A stretch of 64,000 nt of DNA from Serratia rhizosphaerae (lineage in GTDB: Bacteria; Pseudomonadota; Gammaproteobacteria; Enterobacterales; Enterobacteriaceae). Shown piece by piece: positions 50,591 through 59,590 of the stretch; position 1 is the first letter of the stretch, and the number at the start of each line of letters is the position of its first letter. A program made the position numbers and the translations under genes. The stretch spans positions 4,774,001-4,838,000 of the forward strand of contig NZ_CP041764.1 in the NCBI RefSeq assembly GCF_009817885.1. Direction: 5' to 3'. Under the pieces are notes generated by a model. The model ran no database searches. It had not been told where the DNA came from and was given only the letters and a program-made list of their open reading frames with translations.

Positions 50591-50715
50591 GCATTGGCGT
50601 CCATGCACGCAGAATTTATTGAAAAATCAATCAACGAACGTTTCAACACGTCAATTTCCGTCTATAGTAGACATTCAGTGAGTTTATGGATTACCCCGTA
50701 TCAGGCAAGAGATCT

Positions 50716-51528
50716 ATGCGCATATCCGCTTTGCTGTTGTTGTGCTCATTTCCACTGATTAGCGCCGGCCCGGCCCGGGCCGACGGTCCCTCTCATGCGG
50801 AGAAAAACCGTCTTTTTTTTGGTAAAGACGACCGGATAAAAGTGAGCGAAACCCGCGGCTGGCCCTGGCAGGCCATCGGTCAGATCGAAACCGTCAGCGG
50901 CAATTTATGCACCGCCACCCTGATTTCACCGCACCTGGCGCTGACCGCCGGCCACTGCGTGCTGGCGCCGCCCGGCGTGCTGGATAAAGCGGTAGCGCTA
51001 CGCTTTATCGCCCAGTCCAAAGGCTGGCGTTACCAAACGGATAATATTGAAACGCTGGTTGACCGAAAACTGGGGAAGAAACTGAAGCCGGACGGCGACG
51101 GCTGGATCGTGCCGCCGGGCGCGGCGGCCTATGACTTTGCGCTGATACGGCTCAAGGATGCGACGCCGCTGCCGCTACGGCCGCTGCCGCTGTGGCAAGG
51201 CGACACGCCGACCCTGACGCAGGCGATGAAACAGGCCAGGCGGCTGATCACTCAGGCCGGCTACCCCGAGGACCATCTGGACAGTCTTTACAGCCACCAA
51301 AACTGCACGGTGACCGGCTGGGCGCAGCAAGGCGTGCTGTCGCACCAGTGCGATACCCTGCCCGGCGACAGCGGTTCGCCGCTGTTGCTGAAAACGGCGG
51401 ACGGCTGGCGACTGATCGCCATTCAAAGCTCCGCGCCGGCGGCTAAAGACCGCTATCGCGCCGACAACCGGGCGCTGGCGGTCACCGCTATTTATGCCCA
51501 GTTGCAGGCACTTGAACAGCAAGAATAG
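50716..51528 (+). CDS. ydgD: YdgD, periplasmic trypsin-like serine protease
   Basis: A 270-residue secreted protein of the chymotrypsin fold. The signal peptide is cut near SAGPARA (about residue 22). The catalytic triad is visible: His in LTAGHCVL near residue 76, Asp in AYDFALIRL near 145, Ser in LPGDSGSPLLL near 216. Start at 50716 (MRISALLLLC) with AAGAGA upstream; an ATG at 50686 would disturb the signal peptide. The E. coli order asr-ydgU-ydgD is kept. Physiological substrate unknown. Confidence 0.9.
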   Translation: MRISALLLLCSFPLISAGPARADGPSHAEKNRLFFGKDDRIKVSETRGWPWQAIGQIETVSGNLCTATLISPHLALTAGHCVLAPPGVLDKAVALRFIAQSKGWRYQTDNIETLVDRKLGKKLKPDGDGWIVPPGAAAYDFALIRLKDATPLPLRPLPLWQGDTPTLTQAMKQARRLITQAGYPEDHLDSLYSHQNCTVTGWAQQGVLSHQCDTLPGDSGSPLLLKTADGWRLIAIQSSAPAAKDRYRADNRALAVTAIYAQLQALEQQE

Positions 51529-51564
51529 CTCGAGCCGGCATGGAAGACAGACCCGCGCCAGGCG

Positions 51565-54500
51565 TTAAGCCGACAGCTGCTCAATAGTCTGCAGAATACG
51601 TTTATCAGACACCGGATACGGCGTACCCAACTGCTGGGCGAACAGGCTGACGCGCAACTCCTCGATCATCCAGCGCACTTCCTTCACCTCCGGTTCTTCC
51701 CGGCGCTTTGGCGGCAGCTTATTCAGCCACTGCTGCCACGCCTGCTGAATCTGCTCCACCCGCAGCATCTGGGCGCGGTCACGGTGCGGGTCGATCGCCA
51801 GCTTCTCCAGACGACGTTCAATCGCCTGCAGATAACGCAGCGTATCCGGCAGACGCTTCCAGCCGTTGTTGGTGACAAAACCGCGGTACACCAGCCCGGC
51901 CAGCTGCGCCTTGATATCCGACAGCGCCAGCGCCAGCGACATATCCACCCGTCCCTTCAGGCGTTTGTTGATGTTAAACACCGCGGTCAGGATCTGTTCG
52001 ACCTGCTGCGCCACCTCCACCACGGTGTCGTTCAGCTCGGCGCGGATACGCTCCTGCAGCTTGGCGAACGCCTGCTCCTGCCACACCGGGCCGCCATACT
52101 CGGCAATCAGCTTGTCGATACCGCAGGAGATGCAGTCATCAATCAGATCCAGCACCTTGCCGTACGGGTTGAAGTACAGTCCCAGCTTGGCCTTGTTCGG
52201 CAGTTTTTCATGCAGATACTTGATCGGCGACGGAATATTCAGCAACAGCAGGCGGCGCGTGCCTTGCCACATCGCCTGCTGCTGCTCCTGCTCGCTGTCG
52301 AACAGGCGGATCGCCACGCTGTCTTTTTCATCGACCAGTGCCGGGTAAGCCTTCACCGAGTAACCGCCGCGTTTTTGCTCGTAGAACGCCGGCAGTTCAC
52401 CGAAGCTCCAGATATGCAGATCGCTCTGCTCCAGCCCGTCATCGGCCACCGCCGACAGCGTTTCCTGCACTTTCTCTTTCAGCTGCAGCTTCAACGCCGC
52501 CAGGTCTTTCCCTTCGCGCAGGGTCTTGTGCTTGTCGCCCACCACACGAAAAGTCATTTTAAGATGATCGGGCACCTGTTCCCACTGCCAGTCATCACGT
52601 GACACGGTCACACCGGTCATACGGCGCAGTTCGCGCTCCAGCGCATCCAGCAGCGGCATCTCCAGCGGCGTCACCCGGCCCAGGAAGGCTTCAGCATAGT
52701 TCGGCGCCGGTACAAAATTGCGCCGTACCGGCTTCGGCAGCGATTTGATCAGGGCAATCACCAGTTCACGGCGGATTCCCGGGATCTGCCACTCGAAACC
52801 GGCTTCTTCAACCTGATTGAGCAACGGCAGCGGAATATGCACCGTCACGCCGTCGGCGTCGGTGCCCGGCTCAAACTGATAGCTCAGCCGCAGTTTCAGG
52901 TTGTCCTGATGCCAGTAATTCGGGTAATCCAGCGCGCTGATTTTATTCGCCCCCTCTTTGATCAGCATCGCTTTCTCAAAGTTGAGCAGATCCGGCTGCT
53001 GCTTCGCCGCCTGTTTCCACCAGTTATCAAAGTGGCGCGCCGAGACGATGTCGGCCGGAATGCGGCGATCGTAGAAGCTGAACAGCGTTTCATCATCCAC
53101 CAGGATGTCGCGCCGGCGCGATTTGTGTTCCAGCTCTTCAACCTCTGCACGCAGCTTCAGGTTGGCGCTGAAGAACGCATGGCGCGTCTGCCAGTCGCCC
53201 TCCACCAGCGCATGACGGATAAACAGTTCCCGGCACAGCAGCGGATCGATATTGCTGTAATTGACCTGGCGCGCCGCCACAATCGGCAGGCCGAATAGCG
53301 TCACCTTCTCGCTGGCCATCACCGCCCCCTGCGATTTCGACCAGTGCGGCTCGCTGTAATGCTGCTTCACCAGATGCTGCGCCAGCGGCTCAATCCACTC
53401 CGGCTCGATACGCGCCGCAATGCGCCCCCACAGCTTGCTGGTTTCCACCAGTTCCGCCACCATCACCCACTTCGGCGGCTTTTTAAACAGGCCGGAACCG
53501 GGGAAGATGGAGAAACGCGCGTTGCGCGCGCCGGTAAACTCCTGCTTATCCGTGTCTTTCTGGCCGATATGCGACAGCAGCCCCGTCAGCAGCGCCGTAT
53601 GTACGCTGCGTAAATCCGACGGCTCGCTGTTGATCGGCAGCCCCAGCTCTTTCACCACCTGGCGCAGCTGGGTGTAGATATCCTGCCATTCGCGCACCCG
53701 CAGATAGTTGAGGAAATCGGTGCGGCACAGGCGGCGGAACTGGCTGGAAGAGAGCGCCTTCTGCTGCTCTTTCAGGTAATCCCACAGGTTGACGAAGGTC
53801 AGGAAATCGGAATCTTTGTCGGCGAAGCGGCGGTGCTTCTCATCGGAGGCCTGCTGTTTATCCAGCGGCCGCTCGCGCGGATCCTGGATCGACAGCGCCG
53901 CGGTGATGATCATCACTTCGCGCACGCTGCCGCTGTTGCTGGCTTCCAGCACCATGCGCGCCAGACGGGGATCAATCGGCAACTGCGCCAGCTGCCGGCC
54001 GCGCGCGGTCAGCTGATAGTGACCGTTCGGCGCACTGTTAATCGCCCCCAGCTCTTCCAGCAGGCGCACGCCGTCCTGCACGTTGCGCTTATCCGGTGCT
54101 TCCACAAACGGGAAGGCGGCGATATCGCCCAGCCCCAGCGAGGTCATCTGCAGAATGACCGACGCCAGGTTGGTGCGCAGAATTTCCGGGTCGGTAAACT
54201 CCGGCCGCGACAGGAAATCCTGCTCCGAATACAGACGGATGCAGATGCCTTCCGATACGCGGCCGCAGCGCCCTTTACGCTGGTTGGCCGAAGCCTGGGA
54301 CACCGGCTCGATCGGCAGGCGCTGCACTTTGGTGCGGAAACTGTAACGGCTGATGCGCGCGGTGCCGGGATCGATAACGTATTTGATCCCCGGCACCGTC
54401 AGCGAGGTTTCCGCCACGTTGGTCGCCAGCACGATGCGTCGTCCATGGTGCGACTGGAATACCCGGTTCTGTTCGCTGTTTGACAGCCGTGCATACAGCG

Positions 54501-55452
54501 GCAGCACCTCGGTATGCGGCAGGTTCAGTTTGTTCAGCGCGTCGGCGGTATCGCGGATTTCACGCTCGCCGCTCATAAAGATCAGGATATCCCCCGGCCC
54601 TTCGCGCCCCAGTTCATCCACCGCGTCAAAGATGGCCTGCAGCTGGTCGCGTTCACCGTCGTCGGCGTCATCCACCACCGGACGGTAGCGCACTTCCACC
54701 GGATAGGTGCGGCCGGAAACCTCAATGATCGGCGCATTATTGAAGTGGCGCGAGAAGCGCTGCGGGTCGATAGTGGCGGAGGTGATGATCACCTTCAGAT
54801 CCGGACGCTTCGGCAACAGCTCGCGCAGATAGCCAAGAATAAAGTCGATGTTCAGGCTGCGTTCGTGCGCCTCATCGATAATCAGCGTGTCGTACTGCAT
54901 CAGCAGGCGGTCCTGCTGGATTTCCGCCAGCAGAATACCGTCGGTCATCAGTTTGACCAGCGACTGTTCGCCGACCTGATCGTTAAAGCGCACCTTATAC
55001 CCGACGCTGCCGCCGAGCGGCGTGTCCAGCTCATCGGCAATGCGGTTGGCGACGGTGCGTGCCGCCAGACGGCGCGGCTGGGTATGGCCGATCAGCCCTT
55101 TCACCCCGCGCCCCAGCTCCAGGCAGATTTTCGGCAACTGAGTGGTTTTCCCCGAACCGGTTTCACCGGCGACGATCACCACCTGATGGTCGCGAATCGC
55201 CTCCAGAATCGCCTGCTTCTTCTGACTGACCGGCAGCCCCTGCGGATAACTGATGGCCGGGCAAGACGCGGCGCGCGACTGCACTTTCTGCAACGCCACC
55301 GCCATGTCGCCGGCGATTTCATCGGCGACCGCCTGCTGTGCATCGGAATTTTTGATTTTGCGCGCACCATGCAGCCGGCGCTGCAGGCGCTGTTGATCAC
55401 GGAGCATCAGCTCGCCCAGTTGGGAAGATAATGCCGCGAGCGGAGATTTCAC
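51565..55452 (-). CDS. hrpA: ATP-dependent RNA helicase HrpA
   Basis: A DEAH-box RNA helicase of about 1295 residues, the usual size. Motif I is IVAGETGSGKTTQLP near residue 90, motif II DEAH in TLIIDEAHERSLNIDF, motif III SATID, motif VI QRKGRCGRVSEG, followed by the helicase-associated, OB-fold and long C-terminal domains (DUF3418). E. coli HrpA aligns along the whole length and is reported to rescue stalled ribosomes. The GTG at 55452 is chosen (AAGGAA 8 bases upstream); an in-frame ATG at 55503 has no ribosome site. Monocistronic, divergent from azoR as in E. coli. Confidence 0.96.
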   Translation of the reverse strand: MKSPLAALSSQLGELMLRDQQRLQRRLHGARKIKNSDAQQAVADEIAGDMAVALQKVQSRAASCPAISYPQGLPVSQKKQAILEAIRDHQVVIVAGETGSGKTTQLPKICLELGRGVKGLIGHTQPRRLAARTVANRIADELDTPLGGSVGYKVRFNDQVGEQSLVKLMTDGILLAEIQQDRLLMQYDTLIIDEAHERSLNIDFILGYLRELLPKRPDLKVIITSATIDPQRFSRHFNNAPIIEVSGRTYPVEVRYRPVVDDADDGERDQLQAIFDAVDELGREGPGDILIFMSGEREIRDTADALNKLNLPHTEVLPLYARLSNSEQNRVFQSHHGRRIVLATNVAETSLTVPGIKYVIDPGTARISRYSFRTKVQRLPIEPVSQASANQRKGRCGRVSEGICIRLYSEQDFLSRPEFTDPEILRTNLASVILQMTSLGLGDIAAFPFVEAPDKRNVQDGVRLLEELGAINSAPNGHYQLTARGRQLAQLPIDPRLARMVLEASNSGSVREVMIITAALSIQDPRERPLDKQQASDEKHRRFADKDSDFLTFVNLWDYLKEQQKALSSSQFRRLCRTDFLNYLRVREWQDIYTQLRQVVKELGLPINSEPSDLRSVHTALLTGLLSHIGQKDTDKQEFTGARNARFSIFPGSGLFKKPPKWVMVAELVETSKLWGRIAARIEPEWIEPLAQHLVKQHYSEPHWSKSQGAVMASEKVTLFGLPIVAARQVNYSNIDPLLCRELFIRHALVEGDWQTRHAFFSANLKLRAEVEELEHKSRRRDILVDDETLFSFYDRRIPADIVSARHFDNWWKQAAKQQPDLLNFEKAMLIKEGANKISALDYPNYWHQDNLKLRLSYQFEPGTDADGVTVHIPLPLLNQVEEAGFEWQIPGIRRELVIALIKSLPKPVRRNFVPAPNYAEAFLGRVTPLEMPLLDALERELRRMTGVTVSRDDWQWEQVPDHLKMTFRVVGDKHKTLREGKDLAALKLQLKEKVQETLSAVADDGLEQSDLHIWSFGELPAFYEQKRGGYSVKAYPALVDEKDSVAIRLFDSEQEQQQAMWQGTRRLLLLNIPSPIKYLHEKLPNKAKLGLYFNPYGKVLDLIDDCISCGIDKLIAEYGGPVWQEQAFAKLQERIRAELNDTVVEVAQQVEQILTAVFNINKRLKGRVDMSLALALSDIKAQLAGLVYRGFVTNNGWKRLPDTLRYLQAIERRLEKLAIDPHRDRAQMLRVEQIQQAWQQWLNKLPPKRREEPEVKEVRWMIEELRVSLFAQQLGTPYPVSDKRILQTIEQLSA

Positions 55453-55757
55453 GTTTGGTATTCCTTGTTTCCGCGCTGCGCAACGGCTGGTCGGCAACGC
55501 CATTTAAATAAGTTCAGCATCACAACGCTGTTAGCCCGACAGAGTAACACAAGGCGTTTTTTCTCCATAACCCCTCTGTTTCCGCAGGCAATTGTCTTTC
55601 AATAAAATCGAACAAAGGTCTCGAAATATTCCGCTATCCCTGTTGGCAAAAGCCAAATAGAGTGTAATCCATGCGAGGGGCGCTGAGTCCTGCAGTTCCC
55701 CATCCTCACCCAACGGCCTTAACACGGCGGGTATTACGATTACGTAAGGAATTTACG

Positions 55758-56363
55758 ATGAGCAAATTACTGGTTCTGAAATCGAGCATCCTGGCAAACT
55801 ACTCACAGTCTAACCAACTGAGCGACTTCTTCGTTGAGCAGTGGAGCAAAAACCACGGCGGCGACACCATCACCGTACGTGACCTGGCGGCTAACCCGGT
55901 GCCGGTGCTGGATGGCGAACTGGTCGGCGCCATGCGCCCTTCCGACGCGCCGCTGACCCCGCGTCAGCAAGAAGCGCTGGCGCTGTCCGATGAGCTGATC
56001 GCCGAGCTGCAGGCCAACGACACCATCGTCATCGCCGCGCCGATGTACAACTTCAATATTTCAACCCAGTTGAAAAACTACTTCGACCTGATTGCCCGCG
56101 CCGGCGTGACCTTCCGCTACACCGAAAACGGTCCGGAAGGCCTGGTGAAAGGCAAACGTGCGATTATCCTGACCAGCCGCGGCGGCGTTCACAAAGGTAC
56201 GCCGACCGACCTGGTTGAACCTTACCTGCGCCTGTTCCTGGGCTTCATCGGCATCACCGACGTGGAATTCGTGTTTGTCGAAGGCGTGGCCTTTGGCCCG
56301 GACGTCGCCGGCAAAGCGCAGGAAGACGCCAAAGCTGTGCTGACTCAGGTACTCACCGCCTGA
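55758..56363 (+). CDS. azoR: FMN-dependent NADH-azoreductase AzoR
   Basis: A 201-residue flavodoxin-fold quinone/azo-dye reductase. MSKLLVLKSSILANYSQSNQ holds the FMN phosphate-binding loop; IAAPMYNFNISTQLKNYFDL and ILTSRGGVHKG match AzoR. Starts at 55758 with AAGGA upstream. It reduces azo dyes and quinones and helps resist thiol stress. Divergent from hrpA. Confidence 0.95.
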   Translation: MSKLLVLKSSILANYSQSNQLSDFFVEQWSKNHGGDTITVRDLAANPVPVLDGELVGAMRPSDAPLTPRQQEALALSDELIAELQANDTIVIAAPMYNFNISTQLKNYFDLIARAGVTFRYTENGPEGLVKGKRAIILTSRGGVHKGTPTDLVEPYLRLFLGFIGITDVEFVFVEGVAFGPDVAGKAQEDAKAVLTQVLTA

Positions 56364-56368
56364 TAAAC

Positions 56369-56402
56369 CGTCGAGGGCGCCGCGTGCGCCCTCGACGATT
56401 TT
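56369..56402 (+). terminator. Terminator of azoR
   Basis: CGTCGAGGGCGC pairs perfectly with GCGCCCTCGACG around CGCGT, followed by ATTTTCC. Confidence 0.85.
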
Positions 56403-56419
56403 CCTGCCCGTTATTTCTG

Positions 56420-56743
56420 TTATTTCTTCAGCCACTGGCCGTTAATGCCGCGCACGTATTCCCCCGCCGCCGCACGCGCCACCAGCTTCTGCCCGGTCAT
56501 CCGCGCCACGTCGTCCAGCGCAATATGGTTGCCCTCGGCAATCTTCTGATACTGTTCCGTTCGACCATCGTTGATGCGTTTCACCAGCGCCAGCGTATCG
56601 TTATCCTGTTTCAGCGGTGCGACATAGCCGCTCAGCGTTTCGCCGACGCGCCCCTGCTGTTTCGCCTCGTCCAGCGTCAACGCCATCACGCTGCCGCTCA
56701 GCAGCCAGCCGGCGCCAATCAGCCATAAATATCGCTTTTTCAT
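56420..56743 (-). CDS. ydbL: YdbL, periplasmic DUF1318 protein
   Basis: A 107-residue exported protein with a signal peptide cut near GSVMA (residue 21). The mature part (LTLDEAKQQGRVGETLSGYV, then GNHIALDDVARMTGQKLVAR) is typical of DUF1318. In E. coli it is the last gene of ydbH-ynbE-ydbL, whose YdbH and YnbE bridge the two membranes for phospholipid transport; YdbL is thought to act as their periplasmic partner. It follows ynbE by 11 bases. Confidence 0.92.
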   Translation of the reverse strand: MKKRYLWLIGAGWLLSGSVMALTLDEAKQQGRVGETLSGYVAPLKQDNDTLALVKRINDGRTEQYQKIAEGNHIALDDVARMTGQKLVARAAAGEYVRGINGQWLKK

Positions 56744-56754
56744 TTACCCCACTC

Positions 56755-56952
56755 CTAGAACAGATCGCTGCGGTTTTTCAGCATATTTTCAACGTCTTTA
56801 TCCACTTTGATATGGATTTCATGTTCGATCTTGACGTTCATATTGATGGTGATCGGCTCTTTCGGCGTCGCCACCTCAATACGCGGCACGCAACCGCTGA
56901 GCAGCACGCCGCCGACAACGGCCGCCAGGGCCGGCCCGGTGATGATCTTCAT
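56755..56952 (-). CDS. ynbE: YnbE, small outer-membrane lipoprotein
   Basis: A 65-residue lipoprotein with lipobox LLSGC near residue 20 and a mature part (VPRIEVATPKEPITINMNVK, then IEHEIHIKVDKDVENML) almost identical to E. coli YnbE. E. coli YnbE continues the beta-structure of YdbH by strand augmentation to reach the outer membrane. The start at 56952 (GGGGAAC upstream) overlaps the stop of the preceding ydbH frame by ATGA. The ydbH gene is cut about 50 bases upstream, so this operon has lost its promoter unless the element supplies one. Confidence 0.93.
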   Translation of the reverse strand: MKIITGPALAAVVGGVLLSGCVPRIEVATPKEPITINMNVKIEHEIHIKVDKDVENMLKNRSDLF

Positions 56953-57000
56953 GGTTGTTCCCCTGGTTGTGCGAGGGCCTGTTCCAGGCGGGTAGCGCAT
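56949..57000 (-). pseudogene. ydbH: 3' end of ydbH, cut by the integrated element
   Basis: The minus strand reads TRLEQALAQPGEQP and a stop whose TGA overlaps the ynbE ATG, the coupling expected for the end of ydbH in ydbH-ynbE-ydbL. Similarity of composition ends near 57000, where GC-rich chromosome gives way to AT-rich sequence, and the frame meets a stop about 25 codons further. The rest of ydbH is not in the window and presumably lies beyond the far end of the element. Confidence 0.65.
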
Positions 57001-57146
57001 GTTTTCAAGTGTATAGGCATTTGCTTAAATCCATTAAATTAGCTTTAACATCAAAGACATGTAACGAACAAATTAATTAGATATGGCAAGCAAGTATCAA
57101 ATGGAATTAAATCACTACTTGCCCTGTAACTAGCCCTCAAAATTTT

Positions 57147-58358
57147 ATGCCAAAAACTTTATTGACCGACACGAAAATTAAGGGACTCAAACCCAAAGCA
57201 TCAGCTTACTACGTGTGGCACGCCGCTGCCACGCGTGGAACCGGGCGCCTGGGCGTGAAGGTGTATCCTTCCGGCCGGCGGGTGTTTGTTTATCGCTATT
57301 TTGTAGGAGGGAAAGCAAAGTTTGAGCGCATCGGTGATTATCCGCTAACCACGCTTTCAGTTGCCCAGGACAAGGCACGGGCAGCAATGGCCAGCCTCCA
57401 GAACGGCGGCGGGATCATATTCGGCTATGCCAGTGTGGGTGACCTGTTTGCAGACTACATCAGCAACCAGAAAACGCGGGGCAAGCGGGCGTGGGCACTC
57501 AGTGAGCGGCGGCTGAACGGCGTGTTGGCGTCTGGCCATATCAACGCCAAAACGCCGGCAAAAGACGTCACGACACACCAAATCAGGCTGGTGCTGAGCG
57601 ACATGATACGCCGCGGGGCGATTGGTGGCGCAAGCAAGCTGCGCGCAGTGATGCATGCCGCATTCAATTTCGGACTGCATGCGGACAACGACCCAATGAG
57701 CGTCGACAAACCTCAACGGTACGGCATGACAATGAACCCCGTGTCAGCCATACCCGACCAGCCTGGCGCCGCCAGGGCGCTCGACCGCTTTTTGTCGTGG
57801 GATGAGCTGGCCAAGATACTGACGATAATAAAATCCGGGGCATCGGGTATGCCGCATGACCTGGAACGACTGTTCATGATTTCTCTGTACACCGGCGGCC
57901 AGCGGCCATGGGAAATCATCAAAAATTACCGGCGGAGTGTCGTAGAACGAGATAAGACGCTGTCCATTCCGCCCGAGCTGTCCAAGTCGCTTAACTGGCA
58001 TGTGGTGCCGCTTACCGACACAGCCTGGTATTTTGTCACCGAGCAGCTAAACAGCCATAAGTCGGAGTACCTTTTCCCCTCACCTCGCCGGCCTGACAGC
58101 CTACGCAATACAGGACACTATTCACGGGTTATCAAGGATTTTTGTTACGACTACGACCTGGAGCCATTCACCCCCAGAGACATCCGGCGCACATTTAAAA
58201 CACTCGCCGGCGATATGGGGCTCAGCATCGAGCTGCGCGACCGCATCCAGAACCACAAGCGCCCCGGGGTCTCGTCAAAGCATTATGACCGGTACGATTA
58301 CATCAGAGAGAAGCGGCAGGGGCTTGAAGCGTGGGAGAAAAAACTAAACCGGCTGTAA
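57147..58358 (+). CDS. int: Tyrosine-type integrase
   Basis: A 403-residue integrase with an N-terminal DUF4102 arm-binding domain (LTDTKIKGLKPKASAYYVW), a core-binding SAM-like domain (about 95-190) and the catalytic domain. Catalytic residues: Arg in YTGGQRPWEI near 257, the RxxR box as TPRDIRRTFKTL near 340 (Arg replaces the first His), and the Tyr in SKHYDRYDYI near 378. It lies at the left end of the element facing inward, about 150 bases from the junction in ydbH, the normal place for an integrase next to attL. Confidence 0.95.
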   Translation: MPKTLLTDTKIKGLKPKASAYYVWHAAATRGTGRLGVKVYPSGRRVFVYRYFVGGKAKFERIGDYPLTTLSVAQDKARAAMASLQNGGGIIFGYASVGDLFADYISNQKTRGKRAWALSERRLNGVLASGHINAKTPAKDVTTHQIRLVLSDMIRRGAIGGASKLRAVMHAAFNFGLHADNDPMSVDKPQRYGMTMNPVSAIPDQPGAARALDRFLSWDELAKILTIIKSGASGMPHDLERLFMISLYTGGQRPWEIIKNYRRSVVERDKTLSIPPELSKSLNWHVVPLTDTAWYFVTEQLNSHKSEYLFPSPRRPDSLRNTGHYSRVIKDFCYDYDLEPFTPRDIRRTFKTLAGDMGLSIELRDRIQNHKRPGVSSKHYDRYDYIREKRQGLEAWEKKLNRL

Positions 58359-58372
58359 GGCCGGCTTAGGTA

Positions 58373-58552
58373 TTATTTTTTGCATTGGGCCTGCCATTTT
58401 TCAACAACACTTGGTGGCCAGCCGAGAACCTTCCCTGATTTTGTGCGATTCGCCGGCGGAAAGTCCCCCGCCTTGATCCAGGCCCAGAGCGTGGGCTTGG
58501 TTCGCTTGATGATATCGCACACCTCGTCAGTTGAAAGATATCGTTCAATCAT
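58373..58552 (-). CDS. AlpA-family regulator/excisionase
   Basis: A 59-residue MerR-like HTH protein: MIERYLSTDEVCDIIKRTKP, then TLWAWIKAGDFPPANRTKSG and VLGWPPSVVEKWQ. The order helix-turn-helix, WIK-GDFP wing and GW-x-x-x-VxxW ending is the AlpA signature (in CP4-57 it activates the integrase/excision gene). GGAGGCGAG precedes the ATG. It converges on the integrase gene and is probably the excisionase or integrase activator. Confidence 0.88.
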   Translation of the reverse strand: MIERYLSTDEVCDIIKRTKPTLWAWIKAGDFPPANRTKSGKVLGWPPSVVEKWQAQCKK

Positions 58553-58591
58553 CTCGCCTCCTGAAGCAAGCCGCCCGGAGGCGGCTGATTG

Positions 58592-59062
58592 TTATTCAAA
58601 GTCGTACGTTGGCGCCCACTGGCCGGATTCCATTACCTCGGCGTGCCGTTCTGCACGTTCCGGGGTCTGTTCTGCCCAGTTACTGTCCAGCATCTGAGTC
58701 ACCGCTTCTTCCCAGTCTTCATCACAAATTGCCTCCAGCATTTTATGAAATCCAGTCAGGCCGGCAACCCCCATCTGATAGGCCATGCTGGTCAAGATAT
58801 CACAGCGTGGCTGATTGCAGTGCTGCAACGCCTCCGTGATTTCTTCGTCGGCCAGCATTTTAGCCATCGTCTCATCGACCAGGGATTGCAACCAAACGTC
58901 GTTGACCGGCTGCGTCAGCGAGAAGGTGTAGTTATTCAGCGGGACGCCGGCCGGGCCGATTTTAAACCCGGTGCCTACCGTTGGATAACCCAGACTGTCG
59001 TGGTATGGCGTCAGCTCCGTGCCCTCTTCCTGGCACAGCAGGGGGATGATTTTACTTTTCAT
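58592..59062 (-). CDS. T4-type lysozyme (GH24 endolysin)
   Basis: A 156-residue muramidase-like protein. The GH24 catalytic triad E-x8-D-x5-T is exact: Glu13, Asp22 and Thr28 in EEGTELTPYHDSLGYPTVGT. The T4-lysozyme-like C-terminal part follows (MAYQMGVAGLTGFHKMLEAI, then NWAEQTPERAERHAEVM). There is no signal peptide or signal-anchor, so release would need a holin, and none is seen nearby. Start at 59062, overlapping the previous gene by 11 bases. Its place in the early operon beside alpA and int, not in a lysis cassette, is odd. Confidence 0.85.
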   Translation of the reverse strand: MKSKIIPLLCQEEGTELTPYHDSLGYPTVGTGFKIGPAGVPLNNYTFSLTQPVNDVWLQSLVDETMAKMLADEEITEALQHCNQPRCDILTSMAYQMGVAGLTGFHKMLEAICDEDWEEAVTQMLDSNWAEQTPERAERHAEVMESGQWAPTYDFE

Positions 59063-59552
59063 GTGCACCTGCCTCGTTGCACTGGCCGGACTCAACCAAG
59101 CACCCGGTGCGGTGTATGACGCTATCCAGCTGACCACTCACTTCTTCATGCATTTTTCGCCAGTACTCAGCGTCAGCACACCTGGCTTGCGATAGTTTTT
59201 TTTCTTCGTCGAGCACGTCGCAAAGCGCCTGGGCGCGGCGTGCCCAGCGGGCGCGTTCCTCGCGCTCGAATTGCAGGTCCTGGTTAAGCTGCTTGATGTT
59301 TTCGTAACACTTTTGCGCTTCATCCAGCAGCCGCTTAATCCGGCGCTCCTTCTCCGCGCAGCCGAGGCATTCCTGGTCAGGTGCCCGTGCAACAGCTGAG
59401 ATGGTGTTGCCTGGGGAGCGCTCAAGCTCAGTATGCCCGTTAATCCAGAGCTCGAGTTCTTTCATGTCTTCCAACATGATACTGCCGTGCACGACGCCGC
59501 TGATTGCGGACTGCATTATTTTTTCTTTGGTTAATCCAAAAAGTTCTTTCAT
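59052..59552 (-). CDS. Coiled-coil protein of unknown function
   Basis: Not recognised. 166 residues: N-terminal part (MKELFGLTKEKIMQSAISGV), a Cys pair in CLGCAEKERRIKRLL near residue 66, and a long charged coiled coil at about 70-150 (NQDLQFEREERARWARRAQA). AAGGACGG precedes the start at 59552. It overlaps the lysozyme gene and belongs to the same leftward operon. Confidence 0.75.
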   Translation of the reverse strand: MKELFGLTKEKIMQSAISGVVHGSIMLEDMKELELWINGHTELERSPGNTISAVARAPDQECLGCAEKERRIKRLLDEAQKCYENIKQLNQDLQFEREERARWARRAQALCDVLDEEKKLSQARCADAEYWRKMHEEVSGQLDSVIHRTGCLVESGQCNEAGAHEK

Positions 59553-59590
59553 TTTGTTCCGTCCTTATTGACTAGATTTTGGGATGTGCT

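Noticed and set aside
54514..55431. 305-codon rightward frame opposite hrpA
   Set aside because: Shadow of the conserved helicase domain of hrpA.
57001..57146. tRNA gene as integration target of the element
   Set aside because: No cloverleaf or tRNA-like sequence is seen at the junction; the chromosomal side is the ydbH-ynbE overlap.
58366..58548. 60-codon leftward frame over the alpA region
   Set aside because: Wrong frame: the neighbouring frame (58373-58552) encodes a clear AlpA-type protein with a good ribosome site.
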